DNA from: JAYZBC01 sp036339375
GTDB taxonomy: Bacteria > Pseudomonadota > Alphaproteobacteria > MPNO01 > UBA2964
Direction: 5' to 3'
NCBI GenBank assembly: GCA_036339375.1
Contig: JAYZBC010000089.1
Location: forward strand, 1 to 40,347
Length of the DNA: 40,347 nucleotides
In this document: in pieces, positions 1-7,834 of the stretch
How the letters are laid out: each line of letters starts with the position of its first letter
Numbering within the stretch: the stretch's first letter is position 1
Made by a program: the position numbers and the translations under genes
Notes under the pieces: model-generated
Databases searched by the model: none
The model's input: the letters and a program-made list of their open reading frames with translations, nothing else
Told to the model about the DNA's origin: nothing

Positions 1-1146
1 GCATTTTCTATTCCATTAGCAATTCTCATGAGAAGATTTGGACGGAAAACAGGATTTATTTTTGGCGCTTTAATGGGGGCAACTGGTGCGGTGATAGCGG
101 CCATTTCTATTTTTCAGGGTTCCTTTTATCTTTATCTCATCGCTATTGTGTTTTTTGGTGCTTTTACAATTTCCGGACAGACTTACCGTTTCGCTGCAGC
201 CGATGTTGCGACTGAAAAATGGAGGAGTTGGGCGATTTCACTCGTAATTGGTGGGGGTGTTTTGGCAGCGTTTGTTGGGCCGGAAATTTCAAAGTGGACT
301 CATGATGTAGCTGGTATTTGGCTTGAAAACCCCTCGTTTGCACAGGCAGTGGAAATAATTTGTGGGGCTGGGGTCAGCGCGGCGGAAAGGCAAGGGGAAG
401 CTAGTCCACCCTACCAATTTGCTAGCACCTTCATGGTATTAGTCTTTGTCCCAATAATCCTGATTTTTGTGGTTTCTTTGGTAAAATTTCCTGCTCAAAC
501 AGACCAAAAATATGAAACTTCCGGGCGTCCGCTTTTAGAAATAGCTAAACAGCCAGGATTTATAGTAGCCGTCCTTTGCGCCGTAATCGGTTGGGGGGTT
601 ATGGTTTTAATGATGGCCGCCACCCCGTTGGCCATGGTGAGGGAGTACGGGCATACTTTTGAGCTGGCGGCTACAGTAGCGCAATGGCATATGGTCGGAA
701 TGTTTGCCCCTTCCTTCTTTACCGGATGGCTGATCGGGCGTTTTGGTTTGTTAAATGTCCTTATCATGGGACTTTTACTTTCTAGTAGTGCCGCAGTGAT
801 AGGAAATTTAGGAGGGACAATGGCAAATTTTCTGGCTGCTAATATTTGCGTGGGAGTTGGATGGAATTTTCTTTTTGTTGGTTCTACAGCGCTGCTTACT
901 AAAATGTACAAACCCGAGGAAAAGGCAAAGACGCAGGGAGTAAATGACGCGCTGGTTTTTCAGTCAGTTGCTGCTTTCTCTTTTTCGGCGGGCATGTTGC
1001 AAAACAGCGTTGGGTGGGTAACGGTCTGTCAAATTCTTTTACCTTTTATTGCAGTAGTTTTTATCGCTGTGTTGTGGCTTAAATTCGTTCCGGGGGCAGC
1101 ACCTCCAGGTTTAGGAAAACAAAGAGCCGCAATTCCAATTAAATAA
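1..1146 (+). CDS. MFS transporter, 5' end outside the window
   Basis: The reading frame is open from the first base, and the first in-frame ATG (position 28) lies inside the MFS signature loop (R-R-F-G-R-K-T-G) that normally joins TM2 and TM3. The gene therefore begins upstream of the window and about two membrane segments are missing. Ten hydrophobic helices can be counted after this loop, consistent with TM3 to TM12 of a 12-TM major facilitator. The protein should be an inner-membrane secondary transporter. No substrate can be assigned: nothing nearby points to one, and the following gene, rlmN, is housekeeping. The family call is firm; the specific function is unknown. Confidence 0.85.
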   Translation, partial: AFSIPLAILMRRFGRKTGFIFGALMGATGAVIAAISIFQGSFYLYLIAIVFFGAFTISGQTYRFAAADVATEKWRSWAISLVIGGGVLAAFVGPEISKWTHDVAGIWLENPSFAQAVEIICGAGVSAAERQGEASPPYQFASTFMVLVFVPIILIFVVSLVKFPAQTDQKYETSGRPLLEIAKQPGFIVAVLCAVIGWGVMVLMMAATPLAMVREYGHTFELAATVAQWHMVGMFAPSFFTGWLIGRFGLLNVLIMGLLLSSSAAVIGNLGGTMANFLAANICVGVGWNFLFVGSTALLTKMYKPEEKAKTQGVNDALVFQSVAAFSFSAGMLQNSVGWVTVCQILLPFIAVVFIAVLWLKFVPGAAPPGLGKQRAAIPIK

Positions 1147-1221
1147 AAACAAATAATTGTAAAACCTCTCCCTTCCTAAGTATAAGATCTATGAAAAATG
1201 GTGACTTAGAGGATTACTTTC

Positions 1222-2307
1222 TTGGCTCAAAATTTAGGTAGAGAAAAGAACCTTATAAATTTGGTTGGGTTAACTCGGAAAGAACTGGAAAAGGTGGTTC
1301 AGCGTTTGGGTTTTAAGCCTTTCCGTGGGCGCCAGATATGGCACTGGATCTACCACCGCGGCGTTAAGTCGTTTGAAGAAATGACAACTCTAGCAAAGGA
1401 TGCTCGAGTTGAATTGGCAAAACATTGTGTCATAAAACGCCCTCTGATCATGGATGATAAATTGTCCAATGACAAAACACACAAGTGGCTTTTACGTGTT
1501 GAAGGCGGTGGAGAGGTTGAAACCGTATATATTCCGGAAGATGACAGAGGGGCCCTTTGTATTTCCTCACAAGTTGGATGCGCATTATCTTGTACATTTT
1601 GTTATACAGGCACACAGCCTCTGGTTCGAAATCTTAGTTCTGGAGATGTAGTTGGCCAGGTATTAGTGGCTAGAGATATTTACGGTGAATGGCCCAGTTC
1701 GATAGAAGGGAGATTGCTAACAAACGTCGTCATGATGGGAATGGGCGAACCTTTATTGAACTATGAGAATGTCGCTAGGGCCTTAGAAATTATTATGGAT
1801 AACGAAGGAATTTCAATTTCAAAACGTCGGATTACTCTATCCACGGCGGGTTACGTGCCCAATATTGAAAGGTGCGGAAAAGAACTTGGTGTCAATTTGG
1901 CTGTATCATTACACGCAGTGCACGACGACCTCAGGAATGAAATTGTACCTTTAAATAAACGGTTTCCAATAAAGGAATTACTCAACGCATGCCGTGCTTA
2001 CCCGAGTGCCAATAACGCCAGGCGAATCACTTTCGAATATGTAATGCTCAAGGGTATTAATGATTCAGAGTCTGATGCAAAGGAATTAGTACGTTTGATT
2101 TCCGGCATTCCTGCCAAAGTCAATTTAATTCCGTTTAATACTTGGCCGGGTGCTCCCTACGAGTGTTCTGATGACAAAGCCATTGCACGGTTTTCTGAAA
2201 TTGTAAATCAGGCTGGGTATTCCTCTCCGGTTCGGACACCTCGAGGTCGCGATATTTTTGCAGCTTGTGGCCAACTTAAATCCAAATCTGTTAGTAAACG
2301 CGGTTAA
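1222..2307 (+). CDS. rlmN: Dual-specificity 23S rRNA/tRNA adenine-C2 methyltransferase RlmN
   Basis: Radical-SAM methylase that forms 2-methyladenosine at 23S rRNA A2503 and at position 37 of some tRNAs, in the cytoplasm. The radical-SAM cluster cysteines are C120, C124 and C127 (C-x3-C-x2-C, GCALSCTFCYTG). The family's second catalytic cysteine, which carries the methyl group, is C349 in R-D-I-F-A-A-C-G-Q. The MGMGEPLLNYENV motif and the N-terminal helical accessory domain are also present. Length (361 aa) is normal. The start is TTG, preceded by AGAGGA at 1208-1213 with 8 nt spacing; an upstream GTG at 1201 is in frame but blocked by a stop two codons on. The gene stands alone between an MFS gene and argG. 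Confidence 0.96.
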   Translation: MAQNLGREKNLINLVGLTRKELEKVVQRLGFKPFRGRQIWHWIYHRGVKSFEEMTTLAKDARVELAKHCVIKRPLIMDDKLSNDKTHKWLLRVEGGGEVETVYIPEDDRGALCISSQVGCALSCTFCYTGTQPLVRNLSSGDVVGQVLVARDIYGEWPSSIEGRLLTNVVMMGMGEPLLNYENVARALEIIMDNEGISISKRRITLSTAGYVPNIERCGKELGVNLAVSLHAVHDDLRNEIVPLNKRFPIKELLNACRAYPSANNARRITFEYVMLKGINDSESDAKELVRLISGIPAKVNLIPFNTWPGAPYECSDDKAIARFSEIVNQAGYSSPVRTPRGRDIFAACGQLKSKSVSKRG

Positions 2308-2367
2308 ATTAGAAAAAAAGCTCAAAGAATTCATTTGAAAAAAACGCTATCAGTTTAATTTTCCCTC

Positions 2368-2395
2368 TTGTGACGAACTCGTTAATCCTTATACT
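2368..2395 (+). promoter_or_regulatory. Candidate sigma70-type promoter for argG
   Basis: TTGTGA (2368-2373) and TATACT (2390-2395) are separated by 16 nt, and the -10 box lies about 42 nt before the preferred argG start. Matches to the consensus are 4/6 and 5/6. This was identified by eye in AT-rich DNA, so a chance match is possible. The gap between rlmN and argG (about 130 bp) does suggest that argG has its own promoter. Confidence 0.35.
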
Positions 2396-2437
2396 GCGCC
2401 AACTTTTTCCCTGTACCCCTTATTGAAGGGTTGGACG

Positions 2438-3670
2438 ATGGGTACCAGCAAGCTAAACGAAATTAAAAAACTAGTACTGGCTTATTCTGGTGGTTTAGAC
2501 ACATCAGTTATTTTACGCTGGTTACAGGAAGAATATAACTGTGAAATTGTAACCTTTACTGCGGATCTTGGGCAGGAGGAAGACCTACAAAAGACTTTGG
2601 CCAAAGCAGAAGCCTCGGGTATTAAAGAGATCTACATCGAGGACCTACGAGAAGAATTCGTTAGTGATTTTGTTTTTCCGATGTTCAGGGCCAATGCGCT
2701 CTATGAAGGTGTATACCTATTGGGGACAGCTATTGCTCGTCCCCTGATTGCAAAACGGCAAATTGAAATAGCAGCAGAGACCGGCGCTGATGCAGTTAGC
2801 CATGGTGCCACCGGCAAAGGCAACGACCAAGTCCGCTTTGAATTGGGATATTACGCTCTTAATCCCCAAATTAAAGTCATTGTGCCTTGGCGACAATGGA
2901 ACCTAGATGGCAGGCAAAAATTGCTAGAATTTGCAAAATCGCACCAGATAGATATTCCGCGAGATAAAATCGAAGAACCTCCTTATTCGATGGATGCTAA
3001 TTTGTTGCACGTTTCTTATGAAGGGCGGGCGCTTGAAAACCCATGGCTGGAGGCGGATGACAAAATGTTTATGCGTTCAGTGTCTCCCGAAGCGGCTCCC
3101 GACCAACCTCAATACATTGAGATTGAATTTTTGGAGGGTGATCCGGTGGCTATAAACGGTGAAATTTTATCACCCGCGGAGGTTCTTAAAAAACTCAATC
3201 AATTTGGGGGAAAAAATGGAATTGGTCGCTTGGACTTGGTTGAAAATAGGTATGTAGGAATGAAATCCCGGGGGGTTTATGAAACACCGGGCGGTACGAT
3301 TTTGATAGCTGCACATCGGGGTATAGAGAGTATTACTATTGACAGGGGGGCGGGACATTTAAAAGATGAATTAATGCCCCGTTACGCTGAGCTCATATAT
3401 AACGGATTTTGGTTTTCGCCTGAAAGAGAAATGATCCAAAGCGCAGTCGACGAAAGTCAGAAACACGTCAGCGGTACCGTGAGGTTAAAGTTGTATAAAG
3501 GTTCTGCTACAGTCACTGGCCGAAAATCTCCCAACACTTTATATTCAAAAGAACATGTCACCTTCGAATCTGATTCTGTTTACAATCAGCACGACGCAGA
3601 GGGTTTTATTAAATTGAATGCTCTCCGTCTAAAATTGCTGCATGAAGCACGGAAGCGTTTTAACAAGTGA
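2438..3670 (+). CDS. argG: Argininosuccinate synthase
   Basis: Catalyses ATP-dependent condensation of citrulline and aspartate to argininosuccinate, the penultimate step of arginine synthesis, in the cytoplasm. The P-loop pyrophosphatase motif AYSGGLDTS is at residues 15-23. The typical core blocks SHGATGKGNDQVRFE and SPEAAPDQPQYIEIEF follow. Length is about 410 aa, as expected. ATG at 2438 was chosen because GAAGGG lies 6 nt upstream; an in-frame TTG at 2423 would add five residues and has no ribosome binding site. No other arginine gene is adjacent; the neighbours are rlmN and two DMT permeases. Confidence 0.97.
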   Translation: MGTSKLNEIKKLVLAYSGGLDTSVILRWLQEEYNCEIVTFTADLGQEEDLQKTLAKAEASGIKEIYIEDLREEFVSDFVFPMFRANALYEGVYLLGTAIARPLIAKRQIEIAAETGADAVSHGATGKGNDQVRFELGYYALNPQIKVIVPWRQWNLDGRQKLLEFAKSHQIDIPRDKIEEPPYSMDANLLHVSYEGRALENPWLEADDKMFMRSVSPEAAPDQPQYIEIEFLEGDPVAINGEILSPAEVLKKLNQFGGKNGIGRLDLVENRYVGMKSRGVYETPGGTILIAAHRGIESITIDRGAGHLKDELMPRYAELIYNGFWFSPEREMIQSAVDESQKHVSGTVRLKLYKGSATVTGRKSPNTLYSKEHVTFESDSVYNQHDAEGFIKLNALRLKLLHEARKRFNK

Positions 3671-3742
3671 CAGTATTTGGAGTCTGACTGTTTTTAAAAC
3701 CTTTTCACGCCAATTCTTCTACGGGTAATACCAGGGAATACT

Positions 3743-4606
3743 ATGCCCTCTATTTTTCTTGGTGTCTTTTGGATGTTACTGACGACACTCTCCTTCGTGG
3801 GTTTGAGCGTCAGTGTTAGAGCGCTTTCCGCAGACATGGCACCTGCCGAAATTCTGTTTTTGCGGTGCTTAGTCGGGGTAATCTTGTTTTTGCCTTGGAT
3901 AGTTCACTCAGGTTTTAAAGTGCTGAAAACAGATAAAATTGGGCAACACGCGATACGGTCATGTTTTATGGGCGTTGGTATGGTGCTCTGGTTTTCTGCA
4001 ATAGCTGCTTTGCCTCTCGGGGATGCCATTGCTCTCCATTTCACGCTTCCCTTATTCATGATCATTTTTTCCGCTATTTTTCTGCGTGAGTATGTTAACA
4101 AGACCCGTTGGATTGCTACATTAGTAGGGTTTACGGGTGTGTTGATTGTTTTGCGCCCCGGTTTTCAGGTAGTCGGACTTGCCCACGTGTTTGTCCTTCT
4201 TTCAGGGGCATTCTACGGCGCAAACCATACTATAACAAAATTTATGTCCGGGACAGAGTCGGCTAATGCAACAGCTTTCTATATGAACCTTATGATTTTA
4301 CCGGTTGTAGCGTGTGCTTTACCATTTTTTTGGGTTATGCCGGAGTGGCATCACGTCGGTTGGATCCTTTTACTTGGCGTAAGTGGGTCAACAGCACACA
4401 TTTGTTTGTTGAGGGCTATGCGTTACGCAGACGCCAGTGCTTTAGCACCTATTGATTTTTTACGCCTCGTTTTTGCCGCCATTGCTGCCTACTTTTTGTT
4501 TGGCGACGTTTCTGATTTTTGGACCTACATTGGCGCGAGTGTGATATTTCTGGCTGCTTGGTACAATACGTGGTGGGCACATCGAATTGAAAAGAAGTCA
4601 AACTAA
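3743..4606 (+). CDS. DMT superfamily permease (EamA domain), copy 1
   Basis: Predicted inner-membrane transporter with about ten hydrophobic helices arranged as two five-helix EamA repeats, 287 aa, the standard length. The ATG has CAGGGA just upstream. It is followed after 17 nt by a second gene of the same family, and the two proteins align from the first helix (FWM-L....S....VRALS against LWMLAQ.....VRYLS) through a shared MNL(M/L) segment and a shared (Y/I)AD(A)S(A/L)L near the end. The pair therefore looks like an old tandem duplication and may work as a unit. The substrate is unknown; the family includes amino-acid and metabolite exporters. Confidence 0.88.
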   Translation: MPSIFLGVFWMLLTTLSFVGLSVSVRALSADMAPAEILFLRCLVGVILFLPWIVHSGFKVLKTDKIGQHAIRSCFMGVGMVLWFSAIAALPLGDAIALHFTLPLFMIIFSAIFLREYVNKTRWIATLVGFTGVLIVLRPGFQVVGLAHVFVLLSGAFYGANHTITKFMSGTESANATAFYMNLMILPVVACALPFFWVMPEWHHVGWILLLGVSGSTAHICLLRAMRYADASALAPIDFLRLVFAAIAAYFLFGDVSDFWTYIGASVIFLAAWYNTWWAHRIEKKSN

Positions 4607-4623
4607 TAGATGAAAATAATTTT

Positions 4624-5496
4624 TTGAATACTCACACGTTAGCACCGCCGACCAGGGGTCTTTTGTGGATGTTGGCTCAAGCGGCTTCTATTTGTGCCAT
4701 GATAACTGCCGTTCGTTATCTCAGTTTTTACGGGTACTCCGGCCCACAGCTTGTTTTTTTCAGGGGCTGTATGGGATTGATTGTGTTACTCCCGTGGCTC
4801 GTGCACTCTGCAATCGTTCACCCCAAAATCTTTCTGCCCAAGCCTTGGAATTTTGTGATTTACAGAACATTTTTGGCGGTTGCGGGGATTTTCTGCTGGT
4901 TTTTCGCCTTAACCGGTATACCAATTTCTGACGTTGTAGCTATTCAATTTACGCACCCCCTTTTTGTTGTCATCGGGGCATCTCTAATCCTGAGGGAAAC
5001 TGTTGATTTTCGAAGATGGTGTGCCGTATTTTTAGGTTTCATAGGGATGCTGATTATTATTCGTCCTGGGTTTTTACCTTTAAATCTTATGGTTTTGGCA
5101 ATATTGCTGTCCGCCTTTTGTAACGCCGGCGTACAACTTATTACGAAACATGTCGCACAAGACGTTAGTGGCCCAGTTCTAATTCTTTATATGAACCTTT
5201 TGATGGCTCCGACGGCTTTGTATTTTGCCTATCCTGTTTGGATATGGCCCGAATGGTATCACTGGGGTGGTATCTTTGCGGTGGGTCTCTTCGGAACAAC
5301 GGCTCATATTTTCTTGGCGCGCGGTCTTAAAATTGCTGACGCTAGTTTGCTGGGTACCGTAGATTTTATGCGTCTCCCATTAGCAGCGGTTTTTGGTTGG
5401 GTGATGTTTAATGAATTTTCTGATATTTGGACCTGGTTTGGTGCTACTATCATCTTTTTTGCTGTTTTGGTGACTGTGCGTCGGGGCGTTGCTTAA
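4624..5496 (+). CDS. DMT superfamily permease (EamA domain), copy 2
   Basis: Second member of the tandem EamA pair, 290 aa with about ten membrane helices. The TTG start gives a ten-residue polar lead before TM1 and a length matching copy 1. An ATG at 4669 is in frame but would begin inside TM1, and neither has a convincing ribosome binding site, so the exact start is uncertain. Divergence from copy 1 is considerable, which argues against recent duplication. The intergenic gap of 17 nt suggests co-transcription with copy 1. Substrate not identifiable from sequence. Confidence 0.86.
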   Translation: MNTHTLAPPTRGLLWMLAQAASICAMITAVRYLSFYGYSGPQLVFFRGCMGLIVLLPWLVHSAIVHPKIFLPKPWNFVIYRTFLAVAGIFCWFFALTGIPISDVVAIQFTHPLFVVIGASLILRETVDFRRWCAVFLGFIGMLIIIRPGFLPLNLMVLAILLSAFCNAGVQLITKHVAQDVSGPVLILYMNLLMAPTALYFAYPVWIWPEWYHWGGIFAVGLFGTTAHIFLARGLKIADASLLGTVDFMRLPLAAVFGWVMFNEFSDIWTWFGATIIFFAVLVTVRRGVA

Positions 5497-5607
5497 GTAG
5501 GGTGTGTTTGTGTTGCTACCTTAACCCAAAAGAGTTGTGTATTTGACTTTACGGTTTTGTTACGAGATTGTGATTAGCTGTAGGCTATAAAATCAAGGGT
5601 TTTGTTA

Positions 5608-6039
5608 ATGGCAAAGGGAAAACTGCGTCATATTGCGCTTTCGGTTCCTGATCCCGAAAAATCAGCAGAGTTTTATATGTCTGTTTTTGGTTTAGAAAGA
5701 ATAACTACCGTCAAAGCACCAATGGCTGATGGTGTTTATCTGTCGGATGGCACAATTAACGTTGCCTTGTTACGTTATAAAGATGATAGGCCTATGGGGA
5801 CAGATAAAAACAAGGACTGGGTTGGAGCACATCATTTCGGATTTTGGGTTGATGATGTTGAAGAAAGCCAAGAAAAAATTAAAGCAAACGGTGGCAAGTG
5901 GTTCATGGGCGAAATGGAAGGTGATAACGTTTACTATGAAATGAAATTTGCCGATCCCAACGGAACCATATTTGATATTACCCATACGGGCTGGGGAGGT
6001 GCTCGTAAAAACATTTCCTCTTCTGATGACGAAAACTAA
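5608..6039 (+). CDS. VOC-fold (glyoxalase/bleomycin-resistance-like) protein
   Basis: Small single-domain vicinal-oxygen-chelate protein of 143 aa. The beta-alpha-beta-beta-beta module pattern is visible twice, starting with KLRHIALSVPDPEKSAEFY (His8 is the usual first metal ligand) and then AHHFGFWVDDVEE. The C-terminal DPNGTIFDITHTGW segment is the usual place for the last ligand; here it carries Asp rather than the common Glu. It may be a metal-dependent lyase, isomerase or dioxygenase, or a binding protein; the substrate is unknown. ATG at 5608 was preferred over TTG at 5602 because CAAGGG lies 8 nt upstream. Its stop codon overlaps the folD stop on the other strand. Confidence 0.88.
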   Translation: MAKGKLRHIALSVPDPEKSAEFYMSVFGLERITTVKAPMADGVYLSDGTINVALLRYKDDRPMGTDKNKDWVGAHHFGFWVDDVEESQEKIKANGGKWFMGEMEGDNVYYEMKFADPNGTIFDITHTGWGGARKNISSSDDEN

Positions 6040-6923
6040 ATTTCAGGTACTGGTACGCCGTTTTGTCGACAGCAAGCAATTAATGTATTTTCCAGTAAAC
6101 ATGCTATTGTCATTGGCCCCACCCCTCCAGGCACGGGGGTAATAGCGCCAGCAATCTCTACCACTTCATCAAAATCAACATCACCAACAAGGGTTTGTTT
6201 GCCGTCTTTTGTTTTTATCCTATTGATGCCGACATCAAGAACTACAGCTCCGGGCTTGATCCAATGGCCTTTTATCAATTTTGGTTGACCGATGGCGGCA
6301 ATTAGGATGTCAGCGTTACGGCAAATTTCGGGCAAGTTGCGCGTGTGTGAATGTGTAATTGTCACAGTGGTGTTTGCTGCAAGAAGAAGTTGGGCCAAGG
6401 GTTTCCCAACTATATTTGAACGCCCAAGAACAACTGCGTTGGCCCCGTTCAAATCACTTATAGTGGTCTCCAACAACATCATACAACCTTTGGGGGTGCA
6501 GGGAACAAGCCCCCCCGACCCACGGAAAAGTGCACTAAGGTTAAAAGAATGAAACCCGTCAACGTCTTTGGCCGGGTCCATTTTTTCTATCACCGTAAAT
6601 GCATCAATTTTTTTTGAAAGTGGCTGTTGCACTAAAATTCCATTGATAACAGGATCAGCGTTTAGCTCTGATACAATTTTCAGCAATTTGGCCTCGGAAA
6701 TATTTTTGGAAAGTCTACGGCTGAAGTTATTCATTCCCACTTCACGCGCGTGTGTTTCTTTATTTCTGATATATATTTGGCTCGCTGGGTCTTCTCCCAC
6801 TAACACTGCTGCCAATCCGGGAACCAAGCCGTACGCTTTTTTTAACGTTAGAGTTTGTGTACCAACAGTTTTGCGTAGCTTTGCAGCAAGTTTTTTTCCA
6901 TCAATTAGGCGAGCCTTTGACAT
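6036..6923 (-). CDS. folD: Bifunctional methylenetetrahydrofolate dehydrogenase / methenyl-THF cyclohydrolase FolD
   Basis: Interconverts 5,10-methylene-, 5,10-methenyl- and 10-formyl-tetrahydrofolate with NADP in cytoplasmic one-carbon metabolism. Visible signatures are the catalytic Y51-x3-K55 (YIRNK), KDVDGFH, the Rossmann motif GRSNIVGKPLAQLL and the C-terminal TPVPGGVGPMTIACLLENT. At 295 aa it has the normal length. ATG with a GGAA-type site about 8 nt upstream. It lies 20 nt downstream of yggT on the same strand, a pairing common in alphaproteobacteria, where a DUF167 gene often sits between them; that gene is absent here. The TAG stop shares bases with the TAA of the convergent VOC gene. 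Confidence 0.96.
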   Translation of the reverse strand: MSKARLIDGKKLAAKLRKTVGTQTLTLKKAYGLVPGLAAVLVGEDPASQIYIRNKETHAREVGMNNFSRRLSKNISEAKLLKIVSELNADPVINGILVQQPLSKKIDAFTVIEKMDPAKDVDGFHSFNLSALFRGSGGLVPCTPKGCMMLLETTISDLNGANAVVLGRSNIVGKPLAQLLLAANTTVTITHSHTRNLPEICRNADILIAAIGQPKLIKGHWIKPGAVVLDVGINRIKTKDGKQTLVGDVDFDEVVEIAGAITPVPGGVGPMTIACLLENTLIACCRQNGVPVPEI

Positions 6924-6943
6924 ACATTAGTTCCGTTTTACGG

Positions 6944-7246
6944 TTATATAGTTATCAAGGCGCGATGAATATTGTTTAGAACCATTTGTAGAAATACCAA
7001 ACCTAAAATCAGCAATACCGGGGAAATATCTATGCCCCCAAAGTTGGGAATGATGCGGCGGATTGGTCGGAGTGCCGGCTCGGTAATACGGTAAAGGAAA
7101 TCCAAAATACTACGCACGAGAGGACTAGATAAATTAATAATATTAAAGGCAACCAACCAACTTAAAATGGCGCCAATAATTACAATCCAGATGTACAAAT
7201 CAACTGCAATGATTGTAATGCGAAAAAGTGGGTCGATAATAATCAT
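6944..7246 (-). CDS. YggT family integral membrane protein
   Basis: 100-aa protein with two hydrophobic helices (about residues 8-32 and 73-95) separated by the family's amphipathic RITEPALRPIRRIIPNFGGI segment, which is diagnostic for YggT. Members are inner-membrane proteins of unclear biochemical role, linked in the literature to osmotic stress tolerance and to cell-division or membrane organisation depending on lineage. ATG start with only a weak upstream purine tract. Probably the first gene of a yggT-folD transcription unit. Confidence 0.9.
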   Translation of the reverse strand: MIIIDPLFRITIIAVDLYIWIVIIGAILSWLVAFNIINLSSPLVRSILDFLYRITEPALRPIRRIIPNFGGIDISPVLLILGLVFLQMVLNNIHRALITI

Positions 7247-7569
7247 ACTTTCAGGTTCCCGGAGACAGTATCAAGTAGTTCTGCGGCGTTAAGCGGTGGT
7301 TAAATCATCCTATCCGCACAAAACTTTCAGTTCAAGATTTAGACGGGCTGATGCTTTAGGTATTAATCATTTGCTTGATTTTAAGAAAAGAGATAAACCC
7401 GTTTCTTAGCCTTTTGGAATTTTGAAATAATGGAAAATTAGGGAATTACTTTTGTGTGTTTTGAATGTTTTTGCATAAATAGGTGAATTCTAACAACCAA
7501 GCCGCCAATGTGATATAATTTCAAACAGTAGCAAAGGTGCAGGTTATTGACGAAACCATATAAATTAAT
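7247..7569. other. Intergenic stretch between yggT and tRNA-Ala
   Basis: No convincing reading frame is visible in these 323 bp. It should hold the yggT-folD promoter (leftward) and the tRNA promoter (rightward). The only clear box is TATAAT at 7514-7519, about 50 bp before the tRNA, without a well-spaced -35 partner. A short inverted repeat AATCA/TGATT occurs near 7366-7381 and is too weak to interpret. Confidence 0.5.
7514..7519 (+). promoter_or_regulatory. Possible -10 box of the tRNA-Ala gene
   Basis: A perfect TATAAT hexamer lies 50 bp upstream of the mature tRNA 5' end, a plausible distance for a transcription start with a leader of about 40 nt. No good -35 hexamer was found 16-18 bp upstream, so the call rests on one box. 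Confidence 0.3.
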
Positions 7570-7645
7570 GGGGCTGTAGCTCAGTTGGGAGAGCGCGTGG
7601 TTCGCAATCACGAGGTCGTGAGTTCGATTCTCATCAGCTCCACCA
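7570..7645 (+). tRNA. tRNA-Ala, anticodon CGC
   Basis: A 76-nt cloverleaf including an encoded 3' CCA. The acceptor arms GGGGCTG and CAGCTCC pair fully and contain the G3-U70 wobble, the alanine identity element. D-stem GCTC/GAGC, anticodon stem CGTGG/TCACG with loop TTCGCAA (anticodon CGC at positions 34-36), and T-stem GTGAG/CTCAT with loop TTCGATT all form. It reads GCG codons. No mobile element or integrase lies beside it, and no second copy of its 3' end was noticed nearby. Confidence 0.95.
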
Positions 7646-7834
7646 TTTTTGTATCCTAATGAGATAATTTTTCTTTAATGAAATTTCTTTTAAAAAATTC
7701 TAATTTTCCGTGATGGATCACCCTTTAGAAAATTTTATTGGAAACAGTGATGAAAGGATTTGCGTTAATGGACGCAAACCAAAGCCCTTGTCAGACGGTT
7801 ACATGGGCAAACCTTATCGCCAATCCAATACCCA

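Noticed and set aside
5496..5532. Inverted repeat TTAAGTAG/CTACCTTAA after the second DMT gene
   Set aside because: The stem needs a bulged base and is not followed by a T-run, so it is not a convincing terminator.
7759..7778. Inverted repeat TTTGCGT/ACGCAAA after the MFS exporter gene
   Set aside because: Seven-base-pair stem with a six-nt loop but no T-run on either side, so not supported as a terminator.
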